Shown here one piece after another: positions 15,166 through 23,661 of a DNA stretch of 34,583 bases. The notes under the pieces are model-generated. The model was not told where the DNA came from, did not search any database, and saw only the letters and a program-made list of their open reading frames with translations. Each line of letters begins with the position of its first letter. Positions within the stretch are counted from its first letter, which is position 1. This DNA comes from Nocardioidaceae bacterium. Its GTDB lineage: Bacteria > Actinomycetota > Actinomycetes > Propionibacteriales > Nocardioidaceae. The DNA lies in assembly GCA_013696555.1 (NCBI GenBank), contig JACCYJ010000015.1, forward strand, positions 1 to 34,583, in the 5' to 3' direction. A program made the position numbers and the translations under genes.

Positions 15166-17715
15166 ATGCCAGGTACCAACCTCACCCGCGACGAAGCTCA
15201 AGAGCGGGCTCGCCTGCTCGCGGTGGACTCGTACACCGTCGACCTCGATCTCAGCGCGTCGGACACCGTGTTCGGATCGACCACGGTCATCCGGTTCAAC
15301 TGCTCCACCGTTGGCGCGGAAACGTTTGCCGACCTCGTCGACGCGAACGTTCGCGAGATCACGCTGAACGGGCGAGACATCAACCCAGCCGTGGCGTACG
15401 CAGACAGTCGGATCGTGCTCGACGAGCTGCAGTCGACGAACGAGCTGCGGGTGGTCGCCGACTGCGGTTACTCGCGCACCGGTGAGGGTTTGCACCGCTT
15501 CGTCGACCCGGTGGACTCCCGCGTCTACCTCTACACGCAGTTCGAGGTGCCGGACGCCCGCAGGGTCTTCGCCACCTTCGAGCAACCCGACCTGAAGGCA
15601 TCCTTCGAGTTCCGGGTGACCGCGCCCAGCGAGTGGGAGGTCGTGTCCAACTCGCCAACGCCGCAGCCGGAGCCGGTACGCGAGGGTGTCAGCCGTTGGG
15701 ACTTCGCACCGACGTCGCGAATCTCGACGTACATCACGGCGCTGGTCGCCGGGGAGTATCACGTCGTGCGCGATGCGTACAACGGGACCTACAGGGAGAT
15801 CCCGTTGGGCATCTTCTGTCGCCGTTCACTGGCCGAGTACCTCGATGTCGACGACATCATCGAGGTCACCAAGCAGGGGTTCGGCTACTTCGAGTCGGCG
15901 TTCGCGATGGCGTACCCCTTCGGGAAGTACGACCAGCTGTTCGTCCCCGAGTACAACATGGGTGCGATGGAGAACGCCGGGTGCGTGACCTTCCGCGACG
16001 AGTACATCTTCCGGAGCCGGCAGACGGTCGCCGCGTACGAGGCCCGCGCCAACACGATCCTGCACGAGATGGCACACATGTGGTTCGGGGACCTGGTCAC
16101 GATGCGCTGGTGGGACGACCTGTGGCTGAACGAGTCGTTCGCCGAATGGGCCTCGCACCACAGTGCCACCCAGGCGAGCCGGTTCACCGAGGCGTGGACG
16201 GGGTTTTGCAACTCGCGGAAGACCTGGGCCTACCGGCAGGACCAGCTGCCGTCGACGCACCCGATCGCGGCCGACAACGCCGACCTGCAGGCCGTCGAGG
16301 TCAACTTCGACGGCATCACCTACGCCAAGGGGGCCTCGGCGCTGCGCCAGCTCGTGGCCTGGGTGGGCGAAGAGCAGTTCTTCGCCGGGCTGCGGACCTA
16401 CTTCGCCGACCACGCCTACGGCAACACCGAGCTGAGCGACCTGCTCTCGGCACTCGAGGCGTCGTCCGGTCGCGACCTGGGATCGTGGACAAAGGAGTGG
16501 CTGCAGACATCCGGGGTCAACACGCTCCGAGCGCAGTTCGAGGTCGACGATGACGAAGCGTTCACGTCGTTCGCGGTCGCGCAGACCGCGCACCCCGACT
16601 ATCCGACGCTGCGGCGGCACCGGATCGCCATCGGGCTCTACGACCGCACCGAGGGAGGGCTAGTGCGCCGGGAACGTGTTGAAACCGACGTGATGGGTGC
16701 GCACACCGAGGTGCCGGAGCTGGTCGGGCACCGGCAGCCGGATCTGGTGCTGCTCAACGACGCGGACCTGACCTACGCGAAGATCCGCCTCGATGAGCGC
16801 TCGCTGGCGACGGTGGTATCGAGCATCGACAGCATCGACGACTCGTTGGCCCGCGCGTTGTGCTGGGGGGCCGCATGGGACATGACGCGAGACGCGGAGA
16901 TGCGCGCCACCGACTTCGTCGACCTGGTGCTGCGCGGAGTCGCTCGCGAGACCGACATGAACGCGGTTGCTTCGGTGCTCCGGCAGGCACAGTCCGCGGT
17001 ACAGCTCTACTCCGACCCCGCTCGGCGCTCCGAGCTGCGGGAGCGGTGGGAGCACGGGCTGCGTGAGCTGCTTGATGCGGCGGACTCCGGCAGCGACCAC
17101 CAGTTGGCGCTGGTCCGCGCGTACGCGGCGGCCGCCACCAGCCCCGAGGCGCAGGAGTGTCTCGCGGGTCTGCTGGACGGGTCGCAGTCGTTGACCAAGC
17201 TGAGCGTCGACACCGACTTGCGCTGGACACTGGTGTCGGCGTTGGCGCGTACCCACCGCTTCGCGGAGGCGGAGATCGATGCCGAGCTCAAACGTGACGA
17301 CACCATCTCCGGGCGTGAGCAGGCAGCGGCAGCAAGAGCGATGCAGCCCACCCCGCAGGCCAAGGAACGCGCGTGGCACGACGCGATCGTGCGCGACGAC
17401 GTGCCGAACGAGACGCAGCGCAGCATCGCCATGGCGTTCCAAATCCCTGGGCAGGACGAGGTGCTGGAGCCGTACGTGGACAAGTACCTCGAGAAGGCTG
17501 CGACGTTGTGGGAGGAGAAGGGGACGCAGCGGGCGACCAGCTGCCTGATCTTCTTGTTCCCCCGGGCCCTGGTGCGGCGCGACATCCTCGACCGCGTGGA
17601 CGACTGGCTGGCCAGCACGCAGGTCAACCCAGCCGCACGCCGCCTGGTCGGTGAGGGCCGCGCCGACCTGGAGCGCGCCCTGCGCGCCCAGGAGCGCGAC
17701 GCCGCACCCGCCTGA
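15166..17715 (+). CDS. pepN: aminopeptidase N (M1 family)
   Basis: An 849-residue zinc aminopeptidase removing N-terminal residues from peptides in the cytoplasm; no signal peptide. The exopeptidase motif GAMEN is at 266-270. The zinc site is H300-E301-x-x-H304 with E323 (NESFAEW). The C-terminal half is the helical ERAP1-like domain. Two upstream in-frame starts exist (GTG 15121, ATG 15157). The ATG at 15166 is preferred because it gives the family-typical MPGTNLTRDEAQERA and has GAGG nine bases upstream. In M. tuberculosis pepN (Rv2467) is adjacent to Rv2466c; here the sugar island separates them. Confidence 0.92.
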   Translation: MPGTNLTRDEAQERARLLAVDSYTVDLDLSASDTVFGSTTVIRFNCSTVGAETFADLVDANVREITLNGRDINPAVAYADSRIVLDELQSTNELRVVADCGYSRTGEGLHRFVDPVDSRVYLYTQFEVPDARRVFATFEQPDLKASFEFRVTAPSEWEVVSNSPTPQPEPVREGVSRWDFAPTSRISTYITALVAGEYHVVRDAYNGTYREIPLGIFCRRSLAEYLDVDDIIEVTKQGFGYFESAFAMAYPFGKYDQLFVPEYNMGAMENAGCVTFRDEYIFRSRQTVAAYEARANTILHEMAHMWFGDLVTMRWWDDLWLNESFAEWASHHSATQASRFTEAWTGFCNSRKTWAYRQDQLPSTHPIAADNADLQAVEVNFDGITYAKGASALRQLVAWVGEEQFFAGLRTYFADHAYGNTELSDLLSALEASSGRDLGSWTKEWLQTSGVNTLRAQFEVDDDEAFTSFAVAQTAHPDYPTLRRHRIAIGLYDRTEGGLVRRERVETDVMGAHTEVPELVGHRQPDLVLLNDADLTYAKIRLDERSLATVVSSIDSIDDSLARALCWGAAWDMTRDAEMRATDFVDLVLRGVARETDMNAVASVLRQAQSAVQLYSDPARRSELRERWEHGLRELLDAADSGSDHQLALVRAYAAAATSPEAQECLAGLLDGSQSLTKLSVDTDLRWTLVSALARTHRFAEAEIDAELKRDDTISGREQAAAARAMQPTPQAKERAWHDAIVRDDVPNETQRSIAMAFQIPGQDEVLEPYVDKYLEKAATLWEEKGTQRATSCLIFLFPRALVRRDILDRVDDWLASTQVNPAARRLVGEGRADLERALRAQERDAAPA

Positions 17716-17779
17716 TCGGCCCTCCCATTCCGCTGGGCCTGACGTTGTTACCGAGCCAGGCCGGGCGGAGTCAATCGGT

Positions 17780-17801
17780 CTAAGCAACGGGTCAGGCTTA
17801 G
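17780..17801. terminator. weak stem-loop between convergent pepN and DUF5130 genes
   Basis: ctaagc and gcttag pair around a 10-base loop in the 100-base gap between two converging genes. There is no U-tract. A gcctgac/gtcaggc pair spans a longer distance in the same gap. This is a possible bidirectional terminator. Confidence 0.3.
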
Positions 17802-17815
17802 CGTGGTGGGAAGCC

Positions 17816-18208
17816 CTAGGGGTGGTGGTCGGTGTGGAGGGAGGTGGGTCGGCGGGCGTGCTCGCCGAGCTGGTAGACGCCGGAGATGATGCCACCAGAT
17901 AGGTCGCCGGCTGCGAACGCCGCCTGCATCGACAGCGCCGCCAGCGCGACCTCCCCGTCGTCGAGGTCGCGGCGCACTTGTGACCCGGTCACGATCTCCA
18001 GTGCCCGCGCGGCCGGGTCGACCATCACGAGCACGCTGTACGCAGGCTCGGCGAGCTGGTTGTGGAGGTCCTCGGCAACCCGGCGGGAATCGCCTTCGGC
18101 CGCCCCGACGTAGACCGAGAACGCGTACCCCGTCGACTCCTGCACGACCCGGATCGCCTTTTCGATGCCCCGACGCTGGTCGGGGGTGAACGCCTCACCA
18201 GCGGGCAC
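17816..18208 (-). CDS. DUF5130 family protein (TPM-like fold)
   Basis: A 130-residue protein of the actinobacterial DUF5130 family, which resembles TPM domains. Seen are AFTPDQRRGIEKAIRVVQ, STGYAFSVYVG, SVLVMVDPAARALEIVTG and a conserved end MQAAFAAGDLSGGIISGV. Function is unknown. GTG at 18208 is chosen because GGAGG lies eight bases upstream and the domain starts there; an ATG at 18265 would overlap the preceding gene by 71 bases and add residues outside the family. With this start it overlaps the CtaJ-like stop by 14 bases, so the two are coupled. The same pairing beside pepN is recalled from mycobacteria. Confidence 0.8.
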   Translation of the reverse strand: MPAGEAFTPDQRRGIEKAIRVVQESTGYAFSVYVGAAEGDSRRVAEDLHNQLAEPAYSVLVMVDPAARALEIVTGSQVRRDLDDGEVALAALSMQAAFAAGDLSGGIISGVYQLGEHARRPTSLHTDHHP

Positions 18209-18578
18209 TTGCCCCACCTCCGGTCCGCTCGACGTGGGTCGACGCCGGTGCGTCGTCAGAGCCATCCCCCGCCTCGAGAGCCAACCGGTGCGCGCCCTCG
18301 CCCTCAGTCGGACCACCAAACCATTCCGGCCTCGCCCACCACGACAGCCCCGGTCGGTACCGCGGCCCCTTCACCACCGATGGCGCCATCACCAGCAAGG
18401 CGATGAGCACGAAGAGTCCGGCCGGCACGCCTACGAACAGCAACAGTGCATCCAGCGTCGACATCGGCTCCGGCTCCGGCCAGGTGGTGGGGGTGTCCGC
18501 GGCGGCCGGGGGCGCCGACAGCACCGCAGCGGCCGGCCATCCGATCGCGATGATCCGAAGCGTCCCACGGCTGCGCAT
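18195..18578 (-). CDS. ctaJ: small membrane protein, probable aa3 cytochrome oxidase subunit CtaJ
   Basis: A 127-residue protein with a signal-peptide-like N-terminus (ending AAADTP), one strong membrane helix (LDALLLFVGVPAGLFVLIAL, about 41-60), the motif KGPRYRPGLSWWARPEWFGG and a low-complexity tail ending GGGASARW. The RYRPG-WW segment after a single helix matches the CtaJ subunit of the actinobacterial bc1-aa3 supercomplex as I recall it, and mycobacterial ctaJ also lies between pepN and glbO. An internal ATG at 18464 would remove the signal-like part. The ATG at 18578 is supported by a TACCGT box seven bases upstream (leaderless). The assignment rests on a short motif plus synteny. Confidence 0.6.
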   Translation of the reverse strand: MRSRGTLRIIAIGWPAAAVLSAPPAAADTPTTWPEPEPMSTLDALLLFVGVPAGLFVLIALLVMAPSVVKGPRYRPGLSWWARPEWFGGPTEGEGAHRLALEAGDGSDDAPASTHVERTGGGASARW

Positions 18579-18585
18579 GGCGCCT

Positions 18586-18591
18586 ACGGTA
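18586..18591 (-). promoter_or_regulatory. -10 box for leaderless ctaJ-like transcript
   Basis: TACCGT on the minus strand, seven bases before the ATG at 18578. That spacing puts the first transcribed base at the start codon. Confidence 0.5.
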
Positions 18592-18627
18592 GCGAGCCGG
18601 CTTGGCGGTAGGTCATGGGCATCCCGT

Positions 18628-18633
18628 TAGCGT
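18628..18633 (+). promoter_or_regulatory. -10 box for leaderless prolyl oligopeptidase transcript
   Basis: TAGCGT lies seven bases before the GTG at 18641, mirroring the divergent ctaJ-like gene. The two start codons are only 62 bases apart. Confidence 0.5.
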
Positions 18634-18640
18634 GGGGGCC

Positions 18641-20758
18641 GTGCCGACCCCAGCCAATGCCTACCCGGCAGCACGTCGCGAACCGGTGGTGGAGACCTTG
18701 CACGGTGAGCGGATCGCTGACCCGTACCGCTGGCTCGAGGATGGCTTCAGCACCGAGACCAACGCCTGGCAAGCGGCGCAGCACGAGCTCTTCGCCGCAC
18801 ACCAGCAGCGTTGGCCGATGCGGTCACCGTTCCACCATCGGGTCACGCAGCTGTTACGGACCGGCACGGTCGGGCCTCCGGCCTGGCGCGGTGACTACGC
18901 CTTCTTCGTACGCCGCGAACCCGATGCCGAGCACGCAGCCATCCTCATCCGGGACCCGAACGGGACCGAGCGAGTGCTGGTGGACCCGACCCAGGTCGAC
19001 CCCACGGGCCTGACGACTCTGGATGCGTGGCAGCCGTCGAAGGACGGTCTGCTGCTCGGGTACCAAACGTCGCACGGCGGCACCGAGGAGTCGGCTCTGA
19101 CTGTGATCGACGTCGGCACCGGCCAGGTCGTCGACGGACCCATTGACCGCTGCCGTTACTCCCCCGTCGCCTGGCTCCCGGACAGCTCGGCGTTCTACTA
19201 CACCCGCCAGCTTCCGCTGAGCGAGGTGCCCGATGACGAAGGCCAGTACCACCGGCGGGTCTGGCTCCATCGGCTCGGCACCGAGGTGGCCGCCGACACG
19301 ATGATCTTCGGCGCTGAGCACGACAAGACCACGTTCTTCGGTGTCCGGGTCAGCTGGGACGGTCGGTGGCTCGTGCTGAGCGCCAGCCAGGGCACCGCTC
19401 CGCGCAATGACGTCTGGCTCGCCGACCTCAGCACCACCCCGCCCGAGGCACCGGACCTGCGTCCGGTCGTCGTCGGACTGGACGCACAGACCCGCGTATG
19501 GGTAGGCCGGAACGGCAACCTCTACGCACACACCGACCGAGATGCCCCGCGCGGCCGGCTCCTCGTCGGCGATCCCACGCAACCCGACCCGGAGCACTGG
19601 CGGGAGCTGGTGGCGCAGGACGAGACAGCGGTCCTGGACGACGTCGCCGTCCTCGACGGTCTCCCTGTCCCGACGTTGCTCTGCTCATGGACCCGCCATG
19701 CCGTCGCGCACCTCAGCGTCCACGACCTGGACACCGGCCGGCGCCGCGGCGACGTGGACCTACCTGGGCTCGGGTCCCTCACCGGTCTAGCCGAACGCCC
19801 TGAAGGTGGCTCAGAGGTTTGGTTCGGCTACACCGACCACCTCACGCCCATGACCGTCTATCGCCATGAGGTAAGCGGCGGCGCGACCGAGGTCTGGGCA
19901 CATTCCCCGGGGGCCGTGTCGGTGAGCGACGGCATCGACGCACGCCAGGTGACGTACGAGTCGCTGGACGGCGTCATTGTTCGGATGTTCGTGCTGACCG
20001 GGCCGGGGTCGGCTGAGCTCCCGCGTCCGACCATTCTGTACGGGTATGGCGGCTTCGGCATCTCGCTCACACCGGCGTACTCCGCTTCGGTCCTTGCCTG
20101 GCTGGAAGCCGGTGGCGCCTATGCCATCGCGAACCTGCGCGGCGGTGGCGAGGAGGGCGAGTCGTGGCACCGCGCCGGGATGCGTGAGCACAAGCAACGC
20201 GTGTTCGACGACCTGCACGCCGGGGCGGAGTGGTTGATCGACACCGGTGTTACGCGACCAGAGCTGCTGAGCATCTCGGGTGGCTCCAACGGCGGTCTGC
20301 TGGTAGGCGCGGCGCTCACGCAGCGCCCTGACCTCTACCGCTCCGTCGTCTGCTCGGCACCCTTACTGGACATGGTCCGGTACGAACACCATGGGCTCGG
20401 TCGGCTGTGGAGCGACGAGTACGGCAGCGCCGAGGATGCCGACGAGCTGCGCTGGTTGCTGACGTACTCGCCGTACCACCGGGTCCACCCGGGGGTCGAG
20501 TACCCGGCGGTGCTGTTCACGGTCTTCGAGTCCGACAGCCGAGTTGACCCGTCGCACGCGCGAAAGATGTGCGCCGCACTGCAGGCCGCGTCGACCGCTC
20601 CACTCGGCGAGTCCCCAGTGCTGCTGCGTGCGGAGACCGATGTCGGGCATGGCGCCCGTGCCATCAGCCGCACGGTGTCCGCTGCCGCCGACACGCTGGG
20701 CTTCGCCGCCTGGACCACTGGTCTGCACCCGATTCCGCCGGTACGACAAACTGGCTGA
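18641..20758 (+). CDS. prolyl oligopeptidase (S9A family)
   Basis: A 705-residue serine peptidase. An N-terminal stretch opens the family (YPAARREPVVETLHGERIAD then PYRWLED), followed by a beta-propeller region and a C-terminal alpha/beta-hydrolase domain. The catalytic triad is S549 (SGGSNGG), D632 (SDSRVDPSH) and H670 (DVGHGA). GGFGISLTPAYS and ANLRGGGEEGESWH are the usual POP landmarks. It cleaves short peptides after proline. There is no signal peptide, so it is probably cytoplasmic. The GTG at 18641 is preferred to upstream in-frame codons because of the -10 box spacing and the family-typical first residues. Confidence 0.9.
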   Translation: MPTPANAYPAARREPVVETLHGERIADPYRWLEDGFSTETNAWQAAQHELFAAHQQRWPMRSPFHHRVTQLLRTGTVGPPAWRGDYAFFVRREPDAEHAAILIRDPNGTERVLVDPTQVDPTGLTTLDAWQPSKDGLLLGYQTSHGGTEESALTVIDVGTGQVVDGPIDRCRYSPVAWLPDSSAFYYTRQLPLSEVPDDEGQYHRRVWLHRLGTEVAADTMIFGAEHDKTTFFGVRVSWDGRWLVLSASQGTAPRNDVWLADLSTTPPEAPDLRPVVVGLDAQTRVWVGRNGNLYAHTDRDAPRGRLLVGDPTQPDPEHWRELVAQDETAVLDDVAVLDGLPVPTLLCSWTRHAVAHLSVHDLDTGRRRGDVDLPGLGSLTGLAERPEGGSEVWFGYTDHLTPMTVYRHEVSGGATEVWAHSPGAVSVSDGIDARQVTYESLDGVIVRMFVLTGPGSAELPRPTILYGYGGFGISLTPAYSASVLAWLEAGGAYAIANLRGGGEEGESWHRAGMREHKQRVFDDLHAGAEWLIDTGVTRPELLSISGGSNGGLLVGAALTQRPDLYRSVVCSAPLLDMVRYEHHGLGRLWSDEYGSAEDADELRWLLTYSPYHRVHPGVEYPAVLFTVFESDSRVDPSHARKMCAALQAASTAPLGESPVLLRAETDVGHGARAISRTVSAAADTLGFAAWTTGLHPIPPVRQTG

Positions 20759-20805
20759 CGACGTCGACCCCAGCTCGCGTATCTCGAGAGGACACCGCCT
20801 TCCCT

Positions 20806-21831
20806 GTGTCATCTGCCACTGCCCCAGCTTTCCCCCTCGCCCCCTCCAACTGTTGGGAGGAGGACGGAAACCCGCTCTGCAAGCTGGTCTTCGACGTCAC
20901 CGATGGCAACGAGCGAGCCGCCAACTGGGCTGACTGGCTCATCGCCAAGCCGGTCGCGATCTTGGGTCTGGTCCTTCTCGGTTTGGTCCTGCGCTGGTTG
21001 GTAGCGCGGCTGATCGATCGCCTCACCAGCCGGGCCTCGCAGGGAGCGGTACCAGGCGTGCTGCAGCGGAGCAAGGCCCACCAACTCCTCGTGGAGCCCA
21101 ACCCGGCCGCGGCCGAACGACGCCAGCAGCGGGCCACCACGATGGGTTCGCTGCTCAAGAGCGTCGCGACCGGGGTGCTCCTGGTCATCGTGTTGTTCAT
21201 GGCAGTCGCCCAGCTCGGCTATAACATCGCTCCGCTGATCGCCAGCGCCGGGATCATCGGGGTTGCGCTCGGCTTCGGGGCGCAGAGCCTGGTCAAGGAC
21301 TTCCTGTCCGGCATCTTCATGATCCTCGAAGACCAGTACGGGGTCGGCGACGCCATCGACGTCGGGGAGGCCACCGGCACCGTGGAGGCGGTCGGGCTGC
21401 GAGTCACCCGGCTCCGCGACGTCAACGGCACGGTCTGGTACGTCCGCAACGGCGAGATCCTCCGGGTTGGCAACATGAGCCAGAACTGGGCCCGAACGGT
21501 GCTCGACATCCCCGTCGCGTACGACGAAGACCTCACCCAGGTTCAGACGGTGCTGCGTGACATCGCCCATGAGCTCTGGGAGGACGAGGACTTCCGCGCC
21601 GACATCATCGAGGAGCCCGAGGTGTGGGGAGTCGAACGGCTGGACCCGGACGGCGTCGTCGTCCGAGTGGTGCTGAAGACGGCGCCACTGGAGCAGTGGA
21701 ACATTGCCCGAGCGATGCGAGAACGGATCAAGGACCGCTTCGACGAGCTCGGCATCGAGATCCCGCGCCCGCAGCGGGTGGTCTGGAACCGGCAGGAGCC
21801 GCCGCAGACCAGCGATGACGCAAATCCGTAG
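20806..21831 (+). CDS. MscS-type mechanosensitive ion channel
   Basis: A 341-residue small-conductance mechanosensitive channel family protein. There are three membrane helices: about residues 46-66, one near LLKSVATGVLLVIVLFMAVA, and the pore helix IASAGIIGVALGFGAQSLVKD with alternating small residues. The beta domain follows (GDAIDVGEATGTVEAVGLRV, then VRNGEILRVGN) with a C-terminal alpha/beta cage. It likely releases solutes on hypo-osmotic shock. The first 25 residues include two cysteines (CWEEDGNPLC) outside the membrane. GTG at 20806 is the nearest start before this conserved N-terminal segment; AGAGG lies about 13 bases upstream, so the start is less certain. It follows the peptidase stop by 47 bases. 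Confidence 0.87.
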   Translation: MSSATAPAFPLAPSNCWEEDGNPLCKLVFDVTDGNERAANWADWLIAKPVAILGLVLLGLVLRWLVARLIDRLTSRASQGAVPGVLQRSKAHQLLVEPNPAAAERRQQRATTMGSLLKSVATGVLLVIVLFMAVAQLGYNIAPLIASAGIIGVALGFGAQSLVKDFLSGIFMILEDQYGVGDAIDVGEATGTVEAVGLRVTRLRDVNGTVWYVRNGEILRVGNMSQNWARTVLDIPVAYDEDLTQVQTVLRDIAHELWEDEDFRADIIEEPEVWGVERLDPDGVVVRVVLKTAPLEQWNIARAMRERIKDRFDELGIEIPRPQRVVWNRQEPPQTSDDANP

Positions 21832-21892
21832 CCAGAGCAGCTCATTAGGCGTCGTGACCGGACGGCTTGCACCCACCCGCGACAATGGGCGG

Positions 21893-22279
21893 GTGCGAGA
21901 TCAGACGTTCTATGAGGCTATCGGCGGCCACGACACCATCGCGCGAATCGTCGACCGCTTCTACGACGGCGTTTCGACCGACCCGCTTCTCCGGCCGATC
22001 TACCCCGAGGAGGATCTCACCGGTGCGCGCGAGCGGCTGACCATGTTTTTCGAGCAGTACTGGGGCGGGCCGGGCACCTATCAGGAGCAGCGTGGCCACC
22101 CACGCCTGCGGATGCGGCACGCACCGTTCCCAGTGACACCCAAGGCCGCCGAGCGTTGGCTCGTGCATTTCCGATCCGGGCTCGACGAGGTCGCGTTGCC
22201 GCCGGAGCTCGACGCGCAGTTCTGGGCGTACGTCCAGTACGCGGCACAGTTCATGGTCAACGCGCCCGGCACCGACTGA
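21893..22279 (+). CDS. glbO: group II truncated haemoglobin (trHbO)
   Basis: A 128-residue globin matching M. tuberculosis GlbO. Haem-pocket residues are Tyr24 (B10), Tyr37 (CD1), proximal His76 (F8, RMRHAPF) and Trp89 (G8), with the hallmark FFEQYWGGPGTYQEQRGHPR stretch. It binds oxygen and probably handles nitric oxide or peroxide. The GTG at 21893 follows a GACAAT box by six bases, consistent with leaderless transcription. Its stop is separated by one base from the stop of the converging thioesterase. It keeps the pepN-glbO association seen in mycobacteria. Confidence 0.93.
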   Translation: MRDQTFYEAIGGHDTIARIVDRFYDGVSTDPLLRPIYPEEDLTGARERLTMFFEQYWGGPGTYQEQRGHPRLRMRHAPFPVTPKAAERWLVHFRSGLDEVALPPELDAQFWAYVQYAAQFMVNAPGTD

Positions 22280-22280
22280 G

Positions 22281-22688
22281 TCACCGCTCAGGCTCCAACA
22301 CCGAGGTGAGTACGGCCCGCTCGTCCGCGTTGACTGGACGCGATCGTGCGGTCCGGGAGTCGAAGCCGACCAGGACCGCGACCGCGCTCGACAAGACTTC
22401 GTGCCCGTCGCGGATCTGGGACCGCACGTCGAATGAGGACGTGCCGATCCGGGTGACCCACGAGTCGATCGCGAACGGCTCGGCGCGAAACAGGATCGGG
22501 CGGCGGTAGTCCACGGTCAGGCGCGCCACAACGAGTTGCTCCGAACCCGCTTCCACGGCCCAGGCGCCCAGGTCATAAAGGAACGCGATGCGTGCCTCCT
22601 GGTAGTACTCGAAGTAGGTCACGTTGTTGACGTGGCCATAAGCGTCAACGTCGGACCAGCGCACCTGACAGGTGTAGGTGTGGCGCAT
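22281..22688 (-). CDS. acyl-CoA thioesterase, hotdog fold (second of a pair)
   Basis: A 135-residue 4HBT-type hotdog protein. DAYGHVNNVTYFEYYQEAR carries the probable catalytic D15 followed by the conserved HVNN, with IGTSSFDVRSQI further on. It hydrolyses acyl-CoA thioesters; chain length is unknown. The ATG at 22688 shares one base with the stop of the upstream paralogue (TGATG), indicating reinitiation. The pair aligns in residue numbering through HVNN, so it is a tandem duplication that has diverged. It corresponds in position to mycobacterial Rv2475c. Confidence 0.87.
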   Translation of the reverse strand: MRHTYTCQVRWSDVDAYGHVNNVTYFEYYQEARIAFLYDLGAWAVEAGSEQLVVARLTVDYRRPILFRAEPFAIDSWVTRIGTSSFDVRSQIRDGHEVLSSAVAVLVGFDSRTARSRPVNADERAVLTSVLEPER

Positions 22689-23116
22689 CAGACTGCCTCT
22701 GGCTCGAGCCACCGCTCGAGAGTGGCGCGCTCCTCCGGCTGGATCCGGCGGGGCCGTTCCTCGGAGAACAGATACGGGGTCAGGACCGTCGACGCTCGGG
22801 TGTAGATGTGCCGCGTGCCCTCGGCGTCCTCGTCGAGGATCTCGTACTGCAACTCGAACGACGCCGCCCGGATCCGCGTCACCCAGGTCTCGATGCGGAC
22901 CGGCTCGGGCCGGAACACCAACGGGGCCAGGAACTCGAGGTCGTGGCGCACGACCACGACACCCTCGGCGAGATTTTCGGTGCCGGAGTGCGGGGCATGG
23001 ACCCGCAGCATGTCGACCCGGGCCTCCTGCAGGTAGTCGACATACCGCACGTTATTGACATGTCCCAGGGAGTCCATGTCTGCCCAGCGCAGCGGGCAGT
23101 GGTAGACGTGGCGCAC
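22688..23116 (-). CDS. acyl-CoA thioesterase, hotdog fold (first of a pair)
   Basis: A 142-residue 4HBT-type hotdog protein and paralogue of the next gene. It starts from GTG at 23116 with RHVYHCPLRWADMDSLGHVN; the probable catalytic residue is D15. Further family segments are RIRAASFELQYEILDE and TVLTPYLF. Hotdog thioesterases act as dimers or tetramers, so the two products could form a mixed oligomer (inference). It diverges from the Nudix gene across 40 bases. The ribosome site (GAGAG, 11 bases upstream) is weak. Confidence 0.87.
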   Translation of the reverse strand: MRHVYHCPLRWADMDSLGHVNNVRYVDYLQEARVDMLRVHAPHSGTENLAEGVVVVRHDLEFLAPLVFRPEPVRIETWVTRIRAASFELQYEILDEDAEGTRHIYTRASTVLTPYLFSEERPRRIQPEERATLERWLEPEAV

Positions 23117-23143
23117 GGCGAGATGCTCTCAGACGCTCCGTCC

Positions 23144-23149
23144 TAGCCT
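23144..23149 (+). promoter_or_regulatory. -10 box for leaderless Nudix transcript
   Basis: TAGCCT lies seven bases before the GTG at 23157, the same spacing as at several other genes in the window. Confidence 0.45.
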
Positions 23150-23156
23150 TACGGTC

Positions 23157-23645
23157 GTGCCCGAGCCAATGCTGCGCCACTCCGCCCGCGCACTGGTGGT
23201 GGATCCGGCCGGGCGCGTACTGCTGTTCCGGTCGGTGCTGCCAGACGGCGTCTCTCTCTGGTTCACCCCCGGCGGCGGCGTCCAGGCCGGAGAATCGGTG
23301 TTAAGCGCCCTGCGCCGCGAGCTCGCCGAGGAGACGGGATTGGCCCTCGACGCAGACCCGCCACTCGTGTGGCAGCAACGGGTCGTCGAACCCGACCACA
23401 TCGCCGGCTACGACGGCGTAGTCAACGACTACTTCCTCGTACGCACCGACGCCTTCGTCCCCGTGGGCACGCTGACCGCAGAGCAGTTGCTCGCCGAGGA
23501 CCTGCACGATCACCGCTGGTGGAGTGTCCCCGAGATCGCGGCGTACAACGGGGATGCGTTGTTCGGCCCGCGCGACCTGGCTCGGCTGCTGTCCGAGCTG
23601 TTGCGGAGCGGTCCGCCCGACGAACCGCTTTCGATCGGCATCTGA
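23157..23645 (+). CDS. Nudix hydrolase
   Basis: A 162-residue Nudix-fold pyrophosphatase. The box is intact: GGGVQAGESVLSALRRELAE followed by ETGL (G-x5-E-x7-REL-x2-EE-x-G). It begins RHSARALVVDPAGRVLLFR. Substrates of the family include damaged nucleotides, NADH, ADP-sugars and coenzyme A, and nothing here selects one. GTG at 23157 is supported by the -10 box. It is followed by a decayed NTF2-like fragment in the same direction. Confidence 0.88.
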   Translation: MPEPMLRHSARALVVDPAGRVLLFRSVLPDGVSLWFTPGGGVQAGESVLSALRRELAEETGLALDADPPLVWQQRVVEPDHIAGYDGVVNDYFLVRTDAFVPVGTLTAEQLLAEDLHDHRWWSVPEIAAYNGDALFGPRDLARLLSELLRSGPPDEPLSIGI

Positions 23646-23661
23646 CGCACCGTCGGCATCA

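Noticed and set aside
16660-17895. Minus-strand open frame of about 410 codons opposite pepN
   Set aside because: Low-complexity, arginine- and leucine-rich shadow of pepN without motifs.
22276-22291. ctgag/ctcag stem-loop at the converging stops of glbO and the thioesterase
   Set aside because: Only five base pairs and partly inside coding sequence; too weak to call a terminator.
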